Source: Flavobacteriaceae bacterium (GTDB lineage Bacteria > Bacteroidota > Bacteroidia > Flavobacteriales > Flavobacteriaceae). From it: 44,642 bases of DNA. The position numbers and the translations under genes were made by a program. Positions 42,480 through 44,642 of this stretch are shown piece by piece (the stretch's first letter is position 1; the number at the start of each line of letters is the position of its first letter). The notes below the pieces were generated by a model. That model was not told the DNA's origin, made no database searches, and saw nothing but the letters and a program-made list of their open reading frames with translations. The stretch lies in contig NZMG01000033.1 of assembly GCA_002694465.1 (NCBI GenBank), positions 1 through 44,642 of the forward strand, read 5' to 3'.

Positions 42480-43604
42480 TTACTGCTTCTCTACAATTTC
42501 AACAAGTTCCAGTTCAAAAATTAATCCTGTGTCTGGTGCTACAATCACTTCACCCGTTCTAGGATCTCTTAAACCTTGAGCGCCATACGCTAAATGAGAT
42601 GGTATAAATATAGTAGCTTTATCTCCAACACTCAATAATAGTAATCCTTCCTTAAATCCAGGAATAAGTTGCGCATCTTTACTGTATTGTGCAAGGGTTG
42701 GTCCATATTGGTTTGCATCAACTCTTCTATGATCTACGGCATCATATTTTTCTGCAATTTCTTGTGAACTTGTGTCTAATAGTCTTCCGTCTTCAAAGTA
42801 ACCATTATAGTTCATTTTAATCATACTACCTTCCGCGGGTTTCATTGCTTTGCTTCTATGATTCCAGTAAACTTGTAATCCTGAAGGAAGTGTTTCTGCT
42901 TGTGCTTTAAGAGCTTCTAGTTCCTTTACCGTGTTCGCGGCTACTTCCATCATTTTTGCTTCTTTTTCTTTTTGGATAGCTTCTATTTTTTCCATTTCAG
43001 CGTTAAAAGAAGGAGCGGTTACACCTTTGTTGATAATATTTACTTGCTCTATGATAACAGGGTTTACTGGTTTGTCGCCTGGTTTTTTAGTTTCCACTGC
43101 TCCAATGGAATCAACTACTTCTTGCCCAATTACTATTTCGCCAAACACCGTGTGTTTTCCATCTAACCAAGGTGTTTCTTTCAACGTGATAAAAAATTGG
43201 CTTCCGTTAGTTCCAGGACCAGAATTGGCCATAGAAAGAATTCCTTTTTTACTATGCGTTAAACTATCGACAAACTCGTCAGGAAACCTATAGCCTGGAT
43301 TTCCACTGCCATCTCCTTTTGGGTCTCCTCCTTGAATCATAAAATCTTTTATAATACGGTGGAACGTTAATCCGTTAAAGAAAGGTTTTCCTTTATAGGT
43401 CGAATCTGCTAGCGGGTGTTTTCCTTCAGCTAATTCAATAAAATTGGCTACGGTAAGCGGTGTTTCTTCGTAAAATTTGGCAACAAAAGTTCCTTTGTTG
43501 GTTACAAATTCTGCATACAATCCTTTTTCCAGATTTGGGTATTTAGATTTACACGAGGTAAGGGTAGTGGTTGCTAATACCAATAATATTAATAAGTTTT
43601 TCAT
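42480..43604 (-). CDS. Cyclophilin-FKBP fusion peptidyl-prolyl isomerase lipoprotein
   Basis: A 374-residue exported lipoprotein (TTTLTSCKS, Cys18) with two different prolyl isomerase domains. The cyclophilin part (about 30-195) has FNGLTFHRIIKDFMIQGGDPKGDGSG, SMANSGPGTNGSQFFITL and WLDGKHTVFGEI, the classical active-site blocks. A helical linker (EKIEAIQKEKEAKMMEVAAN) leads to the FKBP part (about 240-374) with MIKMNYNGYFEDGRLLDTS, IPGFKEGLLLL and FIPSHLAYGAQG. It should fold outer-membrane or periplasmic proteins. It begins 5 bp after gldI and ends at a terminator, so it closes the DHH-gldI-immunophilin operon. Confidence 0.94.
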   Translation of the reverse strand: MKNLLILLVLATTTLTSCKSKYPNLEKGLYAEFVTNKGTFVAKFYEETPLTVANFIELAEGKHPLADSTYKGKPFFNGLTFHRIIKDFMIQGGDPKGDGSGNPGYRFPDEFVDSLTHSKKGILSMANSGPGTNGSQFFITLKETPWLDGKHTVFGEIVIGQEVVDSIGAVETKKPGDKPVNPVIIEQVNIINKGVTAPSFNAEMEKIEAIQKEKEAKMMEVAANTVKELEALKAQAETLPSGLQVYWNHRSKAMKPAEGSMIKMNYNGYFEDGRLLDTSSQEIAEKYDAVDHRRVDANQYGPTLAQYSKDAQLIPGFKEGLLLLSVGDKATIFIPSHLAYGAQGLRDPRTGEVIVAPDTGLIFELELVEIVEKQ

Positions 43605-43609
43605 TGTAT

Positions 43610-44161
43610 TTAATTGTTTTCTGTTGAATTTATTGATTTTAAAGTTACTGTGCTTTGCACGGGAACATTGGTTCCTAATTTGTTTTCTATGCCATAATAC
43701 CCGTAGGCCTTATGAGAAGGAAATAAAAAAGTAACAGTTTCGCCTGCCTTCATTAATTTTATGCCATCTCTAATGCCAGATATAAGTGCTTGATTGGTTT
43801 GGTCTACTTTATATTTTTGAATTCCGTTTTCGGTTTCTGAAAGAATGGTTTCTCCGTCTAGGTGTTTAATATCGTATGTAAAAGTAACGTCGTCGCCTAA
43901 TTCTGCAAGTTGGGTAGAAATGGTGTCCTGCACATTATAATAATACCAAAAACCACTCTCTGAAGCGATATAGTCTATGGTATCTTCTTTTTCCATAAAA
44001 GTGGCAATGAGAGCTTCCTCCTCTTCAATAAGCTTTTTATTTCGCTCTACCGATTCTTTAATAAAAGAACCCGAAGCCGATTTTATCGGGCGTCGAGCTT
44101 CTGGACTTTTGCAAGCTATTACCGTTAGCAATATGCTTATTATGAATAAATTACGAAACAT
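43610..44161 (-). CDS. gldI: Gliding motility-associated FKBP-type isomerase lipoprotein GldI
   Basis: A 183-residue lipoprotein (ILLTVIACKS, Cys17) with a single FKBP domain. The N-terminal ARRPIKSASGSFIKESVERNKKLIEEEE region is the GldI signature that precedes the fold. The FKBP core shows VTFTYDIKHLDGETIL, ALISGIRDGIKLMKAGETVTFLF and SHKAYGYYG. GldI is needed for gliding and T9SS-linked motility in Flavobacterium johnsoniae. The start overlaps the DHH gene by 11 bp and the cyclophilin-FKBP fusion follows 5 bp later. Its presence supports the flavobacterial assignment, but motility of this organism cannot be inferred from it alone. Confidence 0.9.
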   Translation of the reverse strand: MFRNLFIISILLTVIACKSPEARRPIKSASGSFIKESVERNKKLIEEEEALIATFMEKEDTIDYIASESGFWYYYNVQDTISTQLAELGDDVTFTYDIKHLDGETILSETENGIQKYKVDQTNQALISGIRDGIKLMKAGETVTFLFPSHKAYGYYGIENKLGTNVPVQSTVTLKSINSTENN

Positions 44162-44642
44162 GATTTAGGGCATTTTTGTAATGGGGCAATATACTAATAA
44201 ATTCAGATACGGTTTCAGTTAATGTTGCATCACTTTTTCCTCCTGCCGCATTGGTATGTCCGCCACCGTTATAATGGCTTCGGGCAAATTCATTTACCGA
44301 AAAAGTTCCTTTACTTCTAAAAGAAATTTTGGTAATACTTTCCTGTTTATTTTCAATAAAAATGACGGCAAAAATAATACCTTCAATAGATAAGGGATAA
44401 TTTACAAACCCTTCAGTATCGCCCTTTTTAAAATTGTGATCGTCCAATTCCTTTTGAGAAAGCGTAATATAAGCGGTTTTATATTCTGAAAGTATCGTCA
44501 TATTATTTAATGCAACGCCCAAAAGTTTCATCCTGTCTGGACTATTGGTGTCGTAAATATTTTGATGAATCTCACTGTTATTTGCGCCACACTCTATTAA
44601 ATGGGCTATTACTCTATGGGTTGTTGCAGAAGTGGCGGGAAA
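44151..44642 (-). CDS. DHH-family phosphoesterase (NrnA-like), C-terminal part
   Basis: The last 163 codons of a minus-strand gene that extends beyond the right edge. The readable part starts FPATSATTHRVIAHLIECGAN and contains a DHHA1 domain ending in HYNGGGHTNAAGGKSD, the RNA or nucleotide-binding GGGH motif of bifunctional oligoribonuclease and pAp phosphatase NrnA. The catalytic DHH motif itself would be beyond the window. It probably degrades short oligoribonucleotides. It overlaps gldI by 11 bp, as is common in flavobacteria. An internal ATG at 44529-44531 is not a true start, since the frame is open to the edge and codes conserved residues. Confidence 0.88.
   Translation of the reverse strand, partial: FPATSATTHRVIAHLIECGANNSEIHQNIYDTNSPDRMKLLGVALNNMTILSEYKTAYITLSQKELDDHNFKKGDTEGFVNYPLSIEGIIFAVIFIENKQESITKISFRSKGTFSVNEFARSHYNGGGHTNAAGGKSDATLTETVSEFISILPHYKNALNHVS

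Noticed and set aside
1..44642. tRNA, rRNA, CRISPR, integrase or transposase genes
   Set aside because: The gaps are all under 150 bases, and I saw no cloverleaf, regular spacer-repeat array or mobile-element protein in them.

Overview
The window looks like a chromosomal segment of a low-G+C marine-type Flavobacteriaceae (phylum Bacteroidota). The signs are a gliding-motility lipoprotein (GldI), families largely confined to this group (DUF5606, DUF3810, OstA-like LPS export protein, DUF349 repeats), abundant 'SC' or 'GC' lipobox signal peptides, no clear Shine-Dalgarno sites, and several matches to the Bacteroidetes promoter TTTG-N16..21-TAnnTTTG. I see no rRNA, tRNA, CRISPR array, transposase, phage gene or classical defence island; most of it is core genome.

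Layout. (1) 1-10782: an envelope-glycan (probably LPS core/O-antigen) locus. A tight minus-strand operon runs GT2 (WaaE-like) > POT-like membrane transporter > GT4 > GT2 > GT-B-like > TsaC/Sua5 (cut by the window start). Beside it lie a NodB-type deacetylase, two further GT2 enzymes, a methyltransferase, a GT9 heptosyltransferase-like protein and an LPS-core kinase, then a YdeI-like protein. (2) 10853-12373: an AT-rich secreted orphan. (3) 12388-15618: dapD diverging from ruvX-def-DUF5606-mazG. (4) 15648-21933, minus strand: a DUF349 repeat protein, aroE, two tandem DUF368 polyprenyl-phosphate transporters and a TPR protein. (5) 22071-29044, minus strand: class III aminotransferase, OstA-like protein, purA, a Fur-family regulator and a bifunctional Rel/SpoT. 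(6) 29129-32124: DUF1801 protein, CAAX-type M48 protease, small lipoprotein, SPOUT RNA methyltransferase. (7) 32154-39728: a lipoprotein esterase with a lipoprotein glycosidase, then two exported amidohydrolase-like proteins. (8) 39822-44642: DUF3810 membrane protein with HEXXH, PepD dipeptidase, a cyclophilin-FKBP fusion lipoprotein, GldI, and the 3' part of a DHH phosphoesterase.

How the parts fit. Region 1 would assemble and decorate surface glycan on an undecaprenyl-phosphate or lipid A-core carrier. The tandem DUF368 proteins (carrier recycling) and the OstA-like protein (LPS transport) are separate loci serving the same envelope. Rel, Fur and PurA group stress signalling, metal response and purine synthesis. 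PepD, the glycosidase-esterase pair and the amidohydrolases fit a peptide- and polysaccharide-degrading lifestyle.

The window holds no clear new defence or mobile system. The most unusual items are the amidohydrolase pair in which two of three domains have lost the HxH metal site, the POT-like transporter lacking its first coupling glutamate inside a glycan operon, the DUF3810 protein with a protease-like motif, the tandem DUF368 genes, and compact promoters that place transcription starts almost on the start codon. Several start codons were moved from the longest reading frame, with reasons in each entry.
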